This document shows, in pieces, positions 1 through 5,751 of a stretch of DNA of 12,847 bases. The position numbers were made by a program, and so were the translations under genes. This stretch comes from an uncultured Bacilli bacterium. Its GTDB lineage: Bacteria > Bacillota_I > Bacilli_A > RF39 > UBA660. The stretch spans positions 1-12,847 of the forward strand of contig CANQHT010000028.1 of assembly GCA_947623705.1 (NCBI GenBank), given 5' to 3'. The stretch's first letter is position 1. Every line of letters starts with the position of its first letter. The notes below the pieces were generated by a model, which ran no database searches, was not told the DNA's origin, and saw only the letters and a program-made list of their open reading frames with translations.

Positions 1-785
1 TCTTGAAATTTATTTGGAGTAAATCCATGATTAGGTCCAAGAGATAGTTCCAAAGTTTCTTTTATTTTTTTTACTACCTCAGTTGTCGTGTATGGATGCG
101 TTTTTTCAATATCTTTTGGAACATTAATAATAGTTGCTAAATCTTTACTATCTTTTACAATTGTATATTTAATGTCTGCTTCAGATTCTTTTTTAGTAGA
201 AATTAGTTTTAATGTTTGACCCAATGATTCATCAGAGTTTAGCTCTGTTTTTAATCTATCGAATAATAATAAATTTGCTGGATTTAATATTAATGATGAT
301 ACATCTTCATTATTACCTGGATTAACAAGAGCAATATAAGGAGTTATCTTTTCATTTAGATTATAATCAGGAAATTGTTTTTTAAAAAATTTATTATAAT
401 TTGTAAGGCATCTTTGAAATGCAGGTGATAATATATAATCATATTCAGGTAAAATAAGATGCGTGGCTTTATTTCTTATATTTCTAATAAATGATATATT
501 ATTTTTAGTTTTGTCTGTTGTGCTTGTAAAAATCTTTTCTACACATTCATCAAGTCCAATTGTTCTATTAGAATCATCCTTATAATTAATAACATTAATG
601 TCTTTAGCTTTATTAATCAAATATGCCTTTAGTAATAATTCCCATGCATTGCAAATAAAAAAGCAAAAACCTTCTGTTCGATAATTTATAGTTGGTTTGT
701 TAATTATTTCAATAGACATTAAGTAAGCTTCTTCTGATTTATTCAATAGCGCATTAATATAATTACTTAATTCCTTCTCTGACAT
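1..785 (-). CDS. DUF3644 family protein with HEPN-type RX4H motif, C-terminus cut by window edge
   Basis: An open frame of 261 codons runs to the left edge without a stop, so only the N-terminal part of the gene is present. ATG at 785 follows a clear AAAGGAGA site eight bases upstream. The start (MSEKELSNYINALLNKSEEA) continues into INKPTINYRTEGF and NAWELLLKAYLI (residues 28-57), the conserved core of DUF3644 as I remember it. At residues 104-109, RNKATH fits the R-polar-X3-H catalytic motif of HEPN RNases. Family knowledge: DUF3644/HEPN proteins often sit in phage-defence islands as toxin-like RNases. That this one is a defence RNase is inference. Its own promoter was not clear. It lies just past the terminator of the 140-residue gene and near a tRNA. 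Family assignment is fairly sure; function is not. Confidence 0.75.
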   Translation of the reverse strand, partial: MSEKELSNYINALLNKSEEAYLMSIEIINKPTINYRTEGFCFFICNAWELLLKAYLINKAKDINVINYKDDSNRTIGLDECVEKIFTSTTDKTKNNISFIRNIRNKATHLILPEYDYILSPAFQRCLTNYNKFFKKQFPDYNLNEKITPYIALVNPGNNEDVSSLILNPANLLLFDRLKTELNSDESLGQTLKLISTKKESEADIKYTIVKDSKDLATIINVPKDIEKTHPYTTTEVVKKIKETLELSLGPNHGFTPNKFQ

Positions 786-860
786 TAATATCATCTCCTT
801 TTAATTTATTAATTTATCATATTATGTATTTAAATTTCGAAAATAATAAATTATCAAATA

Positions 861-901
861 TTAAAACTCGAACTTATCAAATAATTTATAAAGTTCGAGT
901 T
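861..901 (-). terminator. Rho-independent terminator after the 140-residue gene
   Basis: Perfect 11-bp inverted repeat (aactcgaactt at 865-875 with aagttcgagtt at 891-901), 15-nt AT loop, followed on the minus strand by TTTTAATATTT. It ends the transcript of the upstream 956-1378 gene. Its sequence is nearly the same as the tRNA terminator at 1491-1520. Confidence 0.65.
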
Positions 902-918
902 CAATACCTTCTGGTGCC
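861..918. repeat. Imperfect direct copy of a tRNA 3' end plus terminator (distal copy)
   Basis: Two blocks match the region just downstream of the tRNA at 1531-1604: ttaaaactcgaactta (861-876, identical over 16 nt to 1490-1505) and tctggtgcc (910-918, identical to 1529-1537, the GGCACCA 3' end of the tRNA plus GA). The spacing between blocks differs slightly because the terminator loop is longer here. The adjoining bases 919-945 loosely resemble a T arm but do not fold into one. The copy flanks the 140-residue gene on the side away from the tRNA. Confidence 0.6.
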
Positions 919-955
919 CCAAAGGAAGGAGTACGACAACTTTATACCCTTAAAA

Positions 956-1378
956 TTAATTTAATGTATCATTTATTTTTTTATCGTAAACACTTTTTAT
1001 TTTTGCACTAAAATCAAAAGAAAATTGCTCTAAATATTCAATAACTAAATCTATATGTTTCTCAAAATTTAAGTCTTGACTAATATTTTTTAAATATTTT
1101 GAAACCATTTTATTTGTATTAATTCGATTAACATAAAAATACAATAAATTGGTATTACCTATTTTTTCCTTTCCAGATTTAACAATAGAGGATAGATATT
1201 CATGGCAAGATGCTGGACCAGTAAATCCAAGATCAAACATTATAAGTACACATCCAACAAAAATTTTATCAGTTCCATCTGAAGGTAATGTCTTTTTAGT
1301 AAATTCTAGTAATTTATCTATAGATTTAAAATTTATATATTCTTCTGAAAATATTTGTAAAAATTTATTAATAATCAT
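956..1378 (-). CDS. Unrecognised 140-residue protein in the tRNA-adjacent patch
   Basis: I do not recognise this protein. It is 140 residues long, Lys/Ile/Asn rich and looks mostly alpha-helical. One short hydrophobic stretch at residues 39-54 (FVGCVLIMFDLGFTGP) seems too broken for a membrane segment, and there is no signal peptide. It contains just two cysteines, in that stretch. ATG at 1378 is preceded by GCGAGGAAAC, an acceptable ribosome binding site, and a good sigma-70-type promoter and a palindrome lie upstream. It has its own terminator, so it forms a one-gene unit between the tRNA and the DUF3644 gene. The control signals make a real gene likely. A link with the DUF3644 protein, for example as an immunity or regulatory partner, is only a guess from position. 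Confidence 0.7.
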   Translation of the reverse strand: MIINKFLQIFSEEYINFKSIDKLLEFTKKTLPSDGTDKIFVGCVLIMFDLGFTGPASCHEYLSSIVKSGKEKIGNTNLLYFYVNRINTNKMVSKYLKNISQDLNFEKHIDLVIEYLEQFSFDFSAKIKSVYDKKINDTLN

Positions 1379-1401
1379 TTTGTTTCCTCGCTTTTATGCA
1401 A

Positions 1402-1422
1402 TATATTGTCTTTGACAATATA
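1402..1422. promoter_or_regulatory. Perfect 9-bp palindrome at the transcription start of the 140-residue gene
   Basis: tatattgtc (1402-1410) and gacaatata (1414-1422) are exact inverted repeats around a 3-nt spacer. The site begins two bases after the predicted -10 box, so it covers the likely transcription start. That position fits a repressor operator; a hairpin at the mRNA 5' end is the alternative. It is not followed by a T run, so it is not a terminator. Confidence 0.55.
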
Positions 1423-1424
1423 CA

Positions 1425-1453
1425 AGTATGTTTTCTAAATTGACATATATCAA
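1425..1453 (-). promoter_or_regulatory. Promoter of the 140-residue gene
   Basis: On the minus strand a -35 box TTGATA (1448-1453) and a -10 box CATACT (1425-1430) are separated by exactly 17 bases. Four of six and five of six positions, respectively, match the sigma-A consensus. The start would fall near 1418, inside the palindrome. Confidence 0.5.
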
Positions 1454-1489
1454 TTAAATCATAAATATTATATCAAAATTCCAAACATT

Positions 1490-1537
1490 TTAAAACTCGA
1501 ACTTACAAAAGTCCGAGCTTCCTATCAATCTGGTGCC
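1490..1537. repeat. tRNA 3' end plus terminator, tRNA-proximal copy of the direct repeat
   Basis: This is the partner of 861-918. Shared blocks are 1490-1505 (16 of 16 identical) and 1529-1537 (9 of 9 identical, spanning the CCA end of the tRNA). The offset between the copies is 619-629 bases, which frames the 140-residue gene. Confidence 0.6.
1491..1520 (-). terminator. Terminator of the tRNA-Thr transcript
   Basis: The minus-strand RNA folds as CUCGGACUU with AAGUUCGAG (nine pairs including one G-U, UUGU loop), extendable by G-U and two A-U pairs, then a U tract. It starts eleven bases after the CCA end of the tRNA. Confidence 0.7.
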
Positions 1538-1604
1538 AAAAGTGAGAATCGGACTCACATCTAAGCATTACGAGTGCCTTGTTCTACCATTATACTATTT
1601 TGGC
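1531..1604 (-). tRNA. tRNA-Thr, anticodon CGT
   Basis: A 74-nt cloverleaf with encoded CCA. The acceptor GCCAAAA pairs with TTTTGGC, the discriminator is A, and T8 and the D-loop GG are present. The anticodon stem AGGCA/TGCTT closes the loop CTCGTAA, giving anticodon CGT (plus-strand bases 1570-1572) for codon ACG. G1-C72, C2-G71 and G35-U36 are threonine identity features. Oddities: the T loop reads TCCGATT, with C in place of the nearly universal T55 (pseudouridine 55), and the D stem has an A-A mismatch at 12-23. The T stem GTGAG/CTCAC is perfect. In an AT-rich genome a TGT tRNA can usually read ACG too, so this isoacceptor may be under weak selection. Confidence 0.85.
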
Positions 1605-1613
1605 ATCAAAATA

Positions 1614-1622
1614 AGTATATCA
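1614..1622 (-). promoter_or_regulatory. Extended -10 promoter for the tRNA
   Basis: The minus strand reads TGATATACT: a TATACT -10 box with the TGn extension. Transcription would start only a few bases before the tRNA 5' end at 1604. No good -35 box is visible; the region upstream is the uvrC terminator. Confidence 0.5.
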
Positions 1623-1630
1623 TAAATAAT

Positions 1631-1661
1631 AAAAATCGAGAATAATTTTAACTCGATTTTT
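1631..1661 (-). terminator. uvrC terminator, stem overlaps the stop codon
   Basis: Ten-bp perfect stem (aaaaatcgag at 1631-1640, ctcgattttt at 1652-1661) with an 11-nt loop. The minus-strand T tract is supplied by the 3' arm. The upstream arm takes in two bases of the uvrC TAA. Confidence 0.75.
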
Positions 1662-3438
1662 ATTTATTTTTAGCATTTTCTCTACTAATTAAATAATCTT
1701 TTAATTCTTTGGCGACATTTTCGGGAATAATTTTGCTTAATTCCTCTACTGAAGCATTCATAATATTATTAATATTCCCATATTTTTTAATTAGTTCTTT
1801 TTTTCTTACATTACCTATACCTGGTGTATTTTCTAAAACACTACTAATACTACCCTTACTTCTTAAAGTTTTGTGATAATTTATGGTAAATCTATGCACT
1901 TCATCTTGAATACGAGTTAAATAATGGAATATATTACTATCTTTATCAATCGGAATAATACTATAAGTATCCCCATCAATTAGTTCATTAGTTCTATGTT
2001 TATCATTTTTCTTTAAACCAACAACCTTAATATGTAACTTTAGAGAATTCAAAGTATCTAGACAAGCATTAATTTGATTAATACCACCATCGACAATAAT
2101 TAAATCCGGCATTTCACTTTGTTCAAGTAACGCTCTAAAATACCTTCTATAAATAACTTCTTTCATCGTATTATAATCATCATTTTTATCGACACTGACT
2201 TTATATTTTCGATAATCTTTTTTATAAGGTTTTCCTTCTTTAAAGACTACCATCCCACTTACCGAATAAGAACCAAAAAGATTCGAGTTATCAAAAGCAT
2301 CAATTCTTCTTAAATTATCTAAGTTAAGTAAAACTCTTAAATCTTCATTAGCATTCGTTGTTCGCATTTCTTCTTTTTCGGCCCGGACTATTTCTTGATT
2401 TAGATAAATCTCCGCATTTTTACTCGCCATATCTAAAAGTTTTTTCTTAATTCCTTTTTCTGGAATAACTAAACTGGTATCAATTAAATCGCTTAATATT
2501 TCCTTGTTAAAATCTTTCGGCATTAATATTTCTTTCGGTAATTCATGTCTTGTATAAAAATTCATAATATAAAATTCTAATTCTTCGATTGGGTCAATTT
2601 TAATTGTCAATAGTTCATTATGACTACCAATTAACTTATTATTTCTAATAAATAGTAAATTAATTGCAATATGCCCTTTATCAATATAGTAACCAATAAT
2701 ATCCCGATTAACAAAATCATGTAATTCTACTTTTTGCTTATCTAAAATAATATTTATATAATTTAATTCTTCGGTTAATTCTTTAGCCATTTCATAATTT
2801 AAACTATCAGAATAACTTCTAATCTTTTCCATTATTTTATCTTTTAAAATCTTATCATTACCTCTTAAAAAAGATAATATTTCCTGCTCCATTTGTTTTA
2901 ATTTATCTTGGTCTACATCTTTAGAACAATAACCTAGACACTCTCCAATATGATAATAAAGACACACTTGTTTCGGCATTCCTTCACATTTTTTTAAAGG
3001 ATACAAACGATTTATTAGTTTAACAATTCTTCTTGCGGCATAAGCATTGGGATATGGCCCAAAAATTAATTTCTTATCTCTTCTTTTAATATTTAAATAT
3101 CTTGATACTTTTAATTTGGGATATGGTTTACTAATATATTCGATATAAGGATAACTTTTATCATCTTTAAGTAAAATATTATATTTGGGATTATGCTCTT
3201 TAATTAAATTAATTTCCGTTATAAAGGCTTCCGTTTCACTACCCGTTACAATATAAGTAAAATCGACAACTTCGGAAACCATCTTTCTTGTTTTCCCCGT
3301 AACGGTTCCTTTAAAATAACTATTTACTCTTTTATATAAATCTTTGGCTTTACCAACATAAATAATAATCCCATCTTTATCTCGCATTTGATAACTACCT
3401 GGTAAGTGAGGAACTAATTTTAATTTCTCATTTAACAT
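1660..3438 (-). CDS. uvrC: Excinuclease ABC subunit C (UvrC), nucleotide excision repair nuclease
   Basis: UvrC makes the 3' and 5' cuts around damage marked by UvrA/UvrB. Domains in order over 592 residues: N-terminal GIY-YIG nuclease (LPGSYQM at 12-18, IIYVGKAKDL at 25-34, metal ligand probably E75), four cysteines C151, C159, C167 and C171 at the place of the Fe-S cluster described for UvrC, a UVR motif for UvrB near 203-232, an RNase H-like nuclease (AFDNS with D383, VDGG with D450, VHRF with H515), and a C-terminal helix-hairpin-helix (TPGIGNVRKKELI, 538-550). Length is normal for the family. An in-frame GTG at 3459 would lengthen it by seven residues, but it lies on the predicted transcription start without a ribosome binding site. 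ATG at 3438 has AAAAAAGG upstream and fits the usual UvrC N-terminus. It is a one-gene unit, divergent from the yigZ-like gene. Confidence 0.96.
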   Translation of the reverse strand: MLNEKLKLVPHLPGSYQMRDKDGIIIYVGKAKDLYKRVNSYFKGTVTGKTRKMVSEVVDFTYIVTGSETEAFITEINLIKEHNPKYNILLKDDKSYPYIEYISKPYPKLKVSRYLNIKRRDKKLIFGPYPNAYAARRIVKLINRLYPLKKCEGMPKQVCLYYHIGECLGYCSKDVDQDKLKQMEQEILSFLRGNDKILKDKIMEKIRSYSDSLNYEMAKELTEELNYINIILDKQKVELHDFVNRDIIGYYIDKGHIAINLLFIRNNKLIGSHNELLTIKIDPIEELEFYIMNFYTRHELPKEILMPKDFNKEILSDLIDTSLVIPEKGIKKKLLDMASKNAEIYLNQEIVRAEKEEMRTTNANEDLRVLLNLDNLRRIDAFDNSNLFGSYSVSGMVVFKEGKPYKKDYRKYKVSVDKNDDYNTMKEVIYRRYFRALLEQSEMPDLIIVDGGINQINACLDTLNSLKLHIKVVGLKKNDKHRTNELIDGDTYSIIPIDKDSNIFHYLTRIQDEVHRFTINYHKTLRSKGSISSVLENTPGIGNVRKKELIKKYGNINNIMNASVEELSKIIPENVAKELKDYLISRENAKNK

Positions 3439-3464
3439 AAAACCACTGCCTTTTTTCACTTATT

Positions 3465-3473
3465 AGTATATCA
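3465..3473 (-). promoter_or_regulatory. Extended -10 promoter of uvrC
   Basis: Minus strand TGATATACT, the same element as upstream of the tRNA. The -35 match 17 bases upstream is poor (ATCATA). The predicted start falls at about 3458, which supports translation from ATG 3438 rather than GTG 3459. It overlaps the divergent promoter at 3470-3498. Confidence 0.5.
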
Positions 3474-3498
3474 CATAAATAGGTAGTTATGATAAAAT
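3470..3498 (+). promoter_or_regulatory. Promoter of the yigZ-like gene
   Basis: Extended -10 TGATAAAAT (3490-3498), with ATCACA (4 of 6 to TTGACA) 17 bases upstream of TAAAAT. The same -10 string occurs before rnhC. The predicted start is about 3505, on the upstream ATG, which argues for translation from ATG 3517. Confidence 0.5.
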
Positions 3499-3516
3499 AA
3501 ATGTATGGGTGATGAA

Positions 3517-3870
3517 ATGAAACTTATTAATACTTATACTTTAGAAATAAAAAAATCTAAATTTATCGCTTACTACTATGAAGTTTTTAATAAAGAAGAA
3601 ATAGATAATATTTTAGACAATTTAAAAAAAGAACATAAGAAAGCCAAACACTTACCTTATGCTTATAAAATTGATAATTTAATTAAAAAAAGTGATGATA
3701 AAGAACCAAGTAATACTGCTGGTACACCAATATATAATATTATTATGCAAAATGATTTAAATAATGTTTTAATTGTTGTTGTAAGATATTTTGGCGGGAT
3801 TAAATTAGGTGCCGGTCTTCTTACTAGAAGTTATTTAAATAGTGCCAAAGAAGTTATAAAAAAAGTATAA
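3517..3870 (+). CDS. YigZ/IMPACT N-terminal domain protein (UPF0029), single-domain form
   Basis: This is a 117-residue protein made almost only of the UPF0029/IMPACT fold. Visible signatures are IKKSKFIAY near the start, HLPYAYKI, DDKEPSNTAGTPIYNII and VVRYFGGIKLGAGLLTRSY. The family is found in all domains of life; a link to translation or stress control comes from the eukaryotic IMPACT protein, and the bacterial role is unclear. Most bacterial YigZ/YvyE proteins are around 200-215 residues, with a C-terminal DUF1949 domain. Here the gene stops cleanly at the end of the first domain, and a terminator hairpin begins inside the stop region, so DUF1949 is truly absent. ATG 3517 is preferred over ATG 3505: GGGTGAT sits just upstream as a ribosome binding site, while 3505 is at the predicted transcription start. 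Confidence 0.85.
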   Translation: MKLINTYTLEIKKSKFIAYYYEVFNKEEIDNILDNLKKEHKKAKHLPYAYKIDNLIKKSDDKEPSNTAGTPIYNIIMQNDLNNVLIVVVRYFGGIKLGAGLLTRSYLNSAKEVIKKV

Positions 3871-3890
3871 CTTTTTTATTGGGTTATACT
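3864..3890. terminator. Bidirectional terminator between the convergent yigZ-like and surface-protein genes
   Basis: An eight-bp stem agtataac (3864-3871) with gttatact (3883-3890) and an 11-nt loop. On the minus strand it is followed by seven T, a strong terminator for the surface-protein gene. On the plus strand the tail is CTATATTTTT, which is weaker. The stem contains the yigZ-like TAA. Confidence 0.7.
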
Positions 3891-3901
3891 CTATATTTTT
3901 C

Positions 3902-5611
3902 CTAAAAATTTAAAGTGTATGGTTTATCTTGTGTCCCTTCTCCTGAAGCAATTGTTGCTTTGTTTGAAACATAGAAGACAGGCCGAACGCCGTAATCATA
4001 ATTCGCGTCGTAGGGAACGCTCAAGCTGCCGTTACTATCGAAAACCCGAGCGCAGACATCCGTGATACTCGGGCTATAGATACCCAAGCGAGTGCTTAAC
4101 CGTTCAATATGTTGAAAATTATTGTATCCATCCTTTTGGAAAAATATCCAACTATTTCTTACATTCGTTGACCCATTGGGATTCCCTCCCGGATAGGCAT
4201 AGGCTACATCGTGTAAGTACATTAAACTTATCTTTGCATTTACTGTATTCTCCCAAGTATAACTTTGACTTGTTACTGCTCCATCTTCTCCTTTTGCATA
4301 ATGCGTTGTTTCTGCTTTTCCTGTTTCTATATTATACATTTCATTTCCATTATACAACTTACTATTATTTGTTTCTATTGTGTCTCCATAATACCAGTCG
4401 TGGTTATCTATTAAATTATACCATTCGCTGGCTTCTTCTCCTCCATTTTCATCTCCCGATTTTAGATAATCATAATATGTACTATCTACGAAGATATCGG
4501 TATCGGCTTTAGTATAACGACCACCTCCGGCACTTGTTCCATTTGATGTTCCATTTATTCTTTTAAATAAGTCGGCTTCGTTCCATTCCGGACATATTCC
4601 ATCTGGACAATAATAACTACTTGAACTATCTATAGAATTTTTATTATTCCAAGCAAATCCGGTTACTTCTCCTTCTTTTAAGAATGTTTCTTTTAACAAG
4701 TACATTTGTCCTTCTTCTGTTACTCCGATTATTCTATACATATATTTATCATATTCACTTTTACATTGATTTTGATTTCTTGTTCCGAAACAGATCCAAT
4801 TTGGTACATTATCTTCTCCTTGATATCTATGCATATCTCCAACTAAATCGGTTGTTAAATTTTCTCCAGCATTTTCTGCTAAGATTTCTAAAGTTGTTTT
4901 TTCTTTTTCACTTACACTACAACTTAAATTATTATTAGTTATAGTTATTTCTATTTTTGTTCCTGCTAAAGCATTTTGTTTTTCTTCTCTATTGACTATT
5001 TCGATATCGGCAGTTACATCCACACTTGTGAAACCAGTTATTTCGTAATTTACTGTTACTTTATTTTCGCCACTATCTTGTTTACTTACTAATTCGGCTA
5101 AATCAAAACTTTCTGGTGTTACACTTCCTTTATTTCCATCATTTGACTTAGTTCCCAAATATAAAGTTCCATCTCCTGTTTGTAATACATCTTTCATTGT
5201 TCCATCTATAGTTATAGTTAACTCACTAGTACATTTAAGGTAAGCATCTTCCACTACATTATCTCCATCTGGTCTTTCTATACTAGCTGTTGAGATAATA
5301 TGATTTTGCTTTTCAGATTCATAATTTTTTTCTTGGGGTTCAGTTTTTAATGTAGCATAATATTTTGTATTTGCTTTACTATATGCCATATCACTTGCTG
5401 ACAAATTAATATACAAATCACTTTTTTTAGTTAAAAGTGGTGTTCCATATTTATCTAATGTATCTGTTTGAGCATTAAAATCAGTACTTGTCCTCCCTTC
5501 ATTAGTATTTACTATTTGAAAGTAGGCAAATGTTCCTCCGACTACGACAAATAATAATGTTAAGGCTCCGATAAATGTTAATATTATCGCCTTTCTTTTG
5601 TTTTCTTCCAT
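3902..5611 (-). CDS. Surface protein with TasA-like signal/anchor and C-terminal DUF6273-type domain; probable diversified tail
   Basis: Residues 4-8 are charged (NKRKA), then a hydrophobic segment at 9-31 ends in VVVGGTFAYF, like the SipW-dependent signal sequences of TasA/CalY-type proteins. It is thus either secreted or membrane-anchored with most of the 569 residues outside. The middle (about 40-250) is Thr/Asn/Glu-rich and looks beta-stranded. From about 285 comes YMYRIIGVTEEGQMYLLKE, and near the end GVRPVFYVS (541-549) and GEGTQDKPYTL, a pattern I associate with DUF6273 domains of gut Firmicutes. There is no LPXTG motif. Codons 500-541 are GC-rich with many NNC codons, unlike the rest. 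ATG 5611 has GAAGGA nine bases upstream. The promoter contains a G8 run and a dyad. Binding partner is unknown; a role in variable surface adhesion or ligand binding is inference. Confidence 0.88.
   Translation of the reverse strand: MEENKRKAIILTFIGALTLLFVVVGGTFAYFQIVNTNEGRTSTDFNAQTDTLDKYGTPLLTKKSDLYINLSASDMAYSKANTKYYATLKTEPQEKNYESEKQNHIISTASIERPDGDNVVEDAYLKCTSELTITIDGTMKDVLQTGDGTLYLGTKSNDGNKGSVTPESFDLAELVSKQDSGENKVTVNYEITGFTSVDVTADIEIVNREEKQNALAGTKIEITITNNNLSCSVSEKEKTTLEILAENAGENLTTDLVGDMHRYQGEDNVPNWICFGTRNQNQCKSEYDKYMYRIIGVTEEGQMYLLKETFLKEGEVTGFAWNNKNSIDSSSSYYCPDGICPEWNEADLFKRINGTSNGTSAGGGRYTKADTDIFVDSTYYDYLKSGDENGGEEASEWYNLIDNHDWYYGDTIETNNSKLYNGNEMYNIETGKAETTHYAKGEDGAVTSQSYTWENTVNAKISLMYLHDVAYAYPGGNPNGSTNVRNSWIFFQKDGYNNFQHIERLSTRLGIYSPSITDVCARVFDSNGSLSVPYDANYDYGVRPVFYVSNKATIASGEGTQDKPYTLNF
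3989..4114 (-). other. Putative DGR-type variable region in the surface-protein gene (codons 500-541)
   Basis: Bases 3981-4100 contain 64 G/C of 120 (53%), against roughly a third in most of the gene. Of the 36 codons from S506 to G541, 17 end in C (AGC, ATC, GTC, TGC, TTC, CCC, TAC, GAC, GGC and so on), where the rest of the gene prefers T or A. Such NNC codons are what adenine-specific mutagenesis of AAC codons in a template repeat leaves behind. The stretch is followed by the GVRPVFYV block, which could hold the invariant end of the repeat. DUF6273-like C-termini are a setting in which I expect DGR variable regions. No template repeat or reverse transcriptase is in the window; recombination with foreign DNA is the alternative. 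Confidence 0.55.
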
Positions 5612-5629
5612 TTAAAAATTCCTTCTCTC

Positions 5630-5654
5630 TACTTTATACATTTAGTATAAAGTA
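5630..5654. promoter_or_regulatory. Perfect 10-bp dyad over the -10 box of the surface-protein promoter
   Basis: tactttatac (5630-5639) and gtataaagta (5645-5654) are exact inverted repeats with a 5-nt spacer. The right arm contains most of the -10 box (5644-5649) and the left arm covers the expected transcription start, so a bound protein would block the promoter. It is probably an operator; the regulator is unknown. Confidence 0.55.
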
Positions 5655-5671
5655 CCCCCCCCGAAAGTCAA
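5644..5671 (-). promoter_or_regulatory. Surface-protein promoter with poly-G spacer (probably phase variable)
   Basis: On the minus strand -35 TTGACT (5666-5671) and -10 TATACT (5644-5649) each match the consensus at five of six positions. They are 16 bases apart, and eight of those bases are an uninterrupted G run. AT tracts lie upstream of the -35, as in UP elements. A second -35-like TTGACA at 5708-5713 precedes a TATAAA at 15 bases and could be a weak upstream promoter. Confidence 0.7.
5655..5662. repeat. Homopolymer run C8 (G8 on the minus strand)
   Basis: Eight identical C in a row is the only long G/C homopolymer in this AT-rich window. Gain of one base would give the optimal 17-bp promoter spacer and loss of one would give 15. 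Confidence 0.95.
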
Positions 5672-5730
5672 ATTATTTCGCAAATTTTTTATAACTTTCA
5701 AATTTTTTTGTCAACAAATGTCAAAGAAAA

Positions 5731-5751
5731 AAGAAAGAACAATTCTTTCTT
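5731..5751 (-). terminator. Terminator of the cvpA-thioredoxin operon
   Basis: Nine-bp perfect stem (aagaaagaa 5731-5739, ttctttctt 5743-5751) with a 3-nt loop, followed on the minus strand by a T run. The stem includes part of the thioredoxin stop codon. Confidence 0.8.

Noticed and set aside
902..950. A second functional tRNA ending in GGGGCACCA
   Set aside because: No canonical T loop or cloverleaf can be folded, and the upstream bases are coding. Kept only as part of a repeat.
1149..1415. Plus-strand open frame antisense to the 140-residue gene
   Set aside because: No ribosome binding site and low-complexity protein. The minus-strand gene has a promoter, ribosome binding site and terminator.
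1402..1422. Palindrome read as a terminator
   Set aside because: No T run follows on either strand, and it lies at the predicted start of transcription, not after a gene.
3871..3901. Frameshifted remainder of a DUF1949 domain after the yigZ-like gene
   Set aside because: Only 31 bases, holding most of a terminator, separate it from the next gene; there is no room for the domain.
4168..4938. Two plus-strand open frames inside the surface-protein gene
   Set aside because: Translations are Leu/Tyr/His-rich antisense shadows with no start signals.
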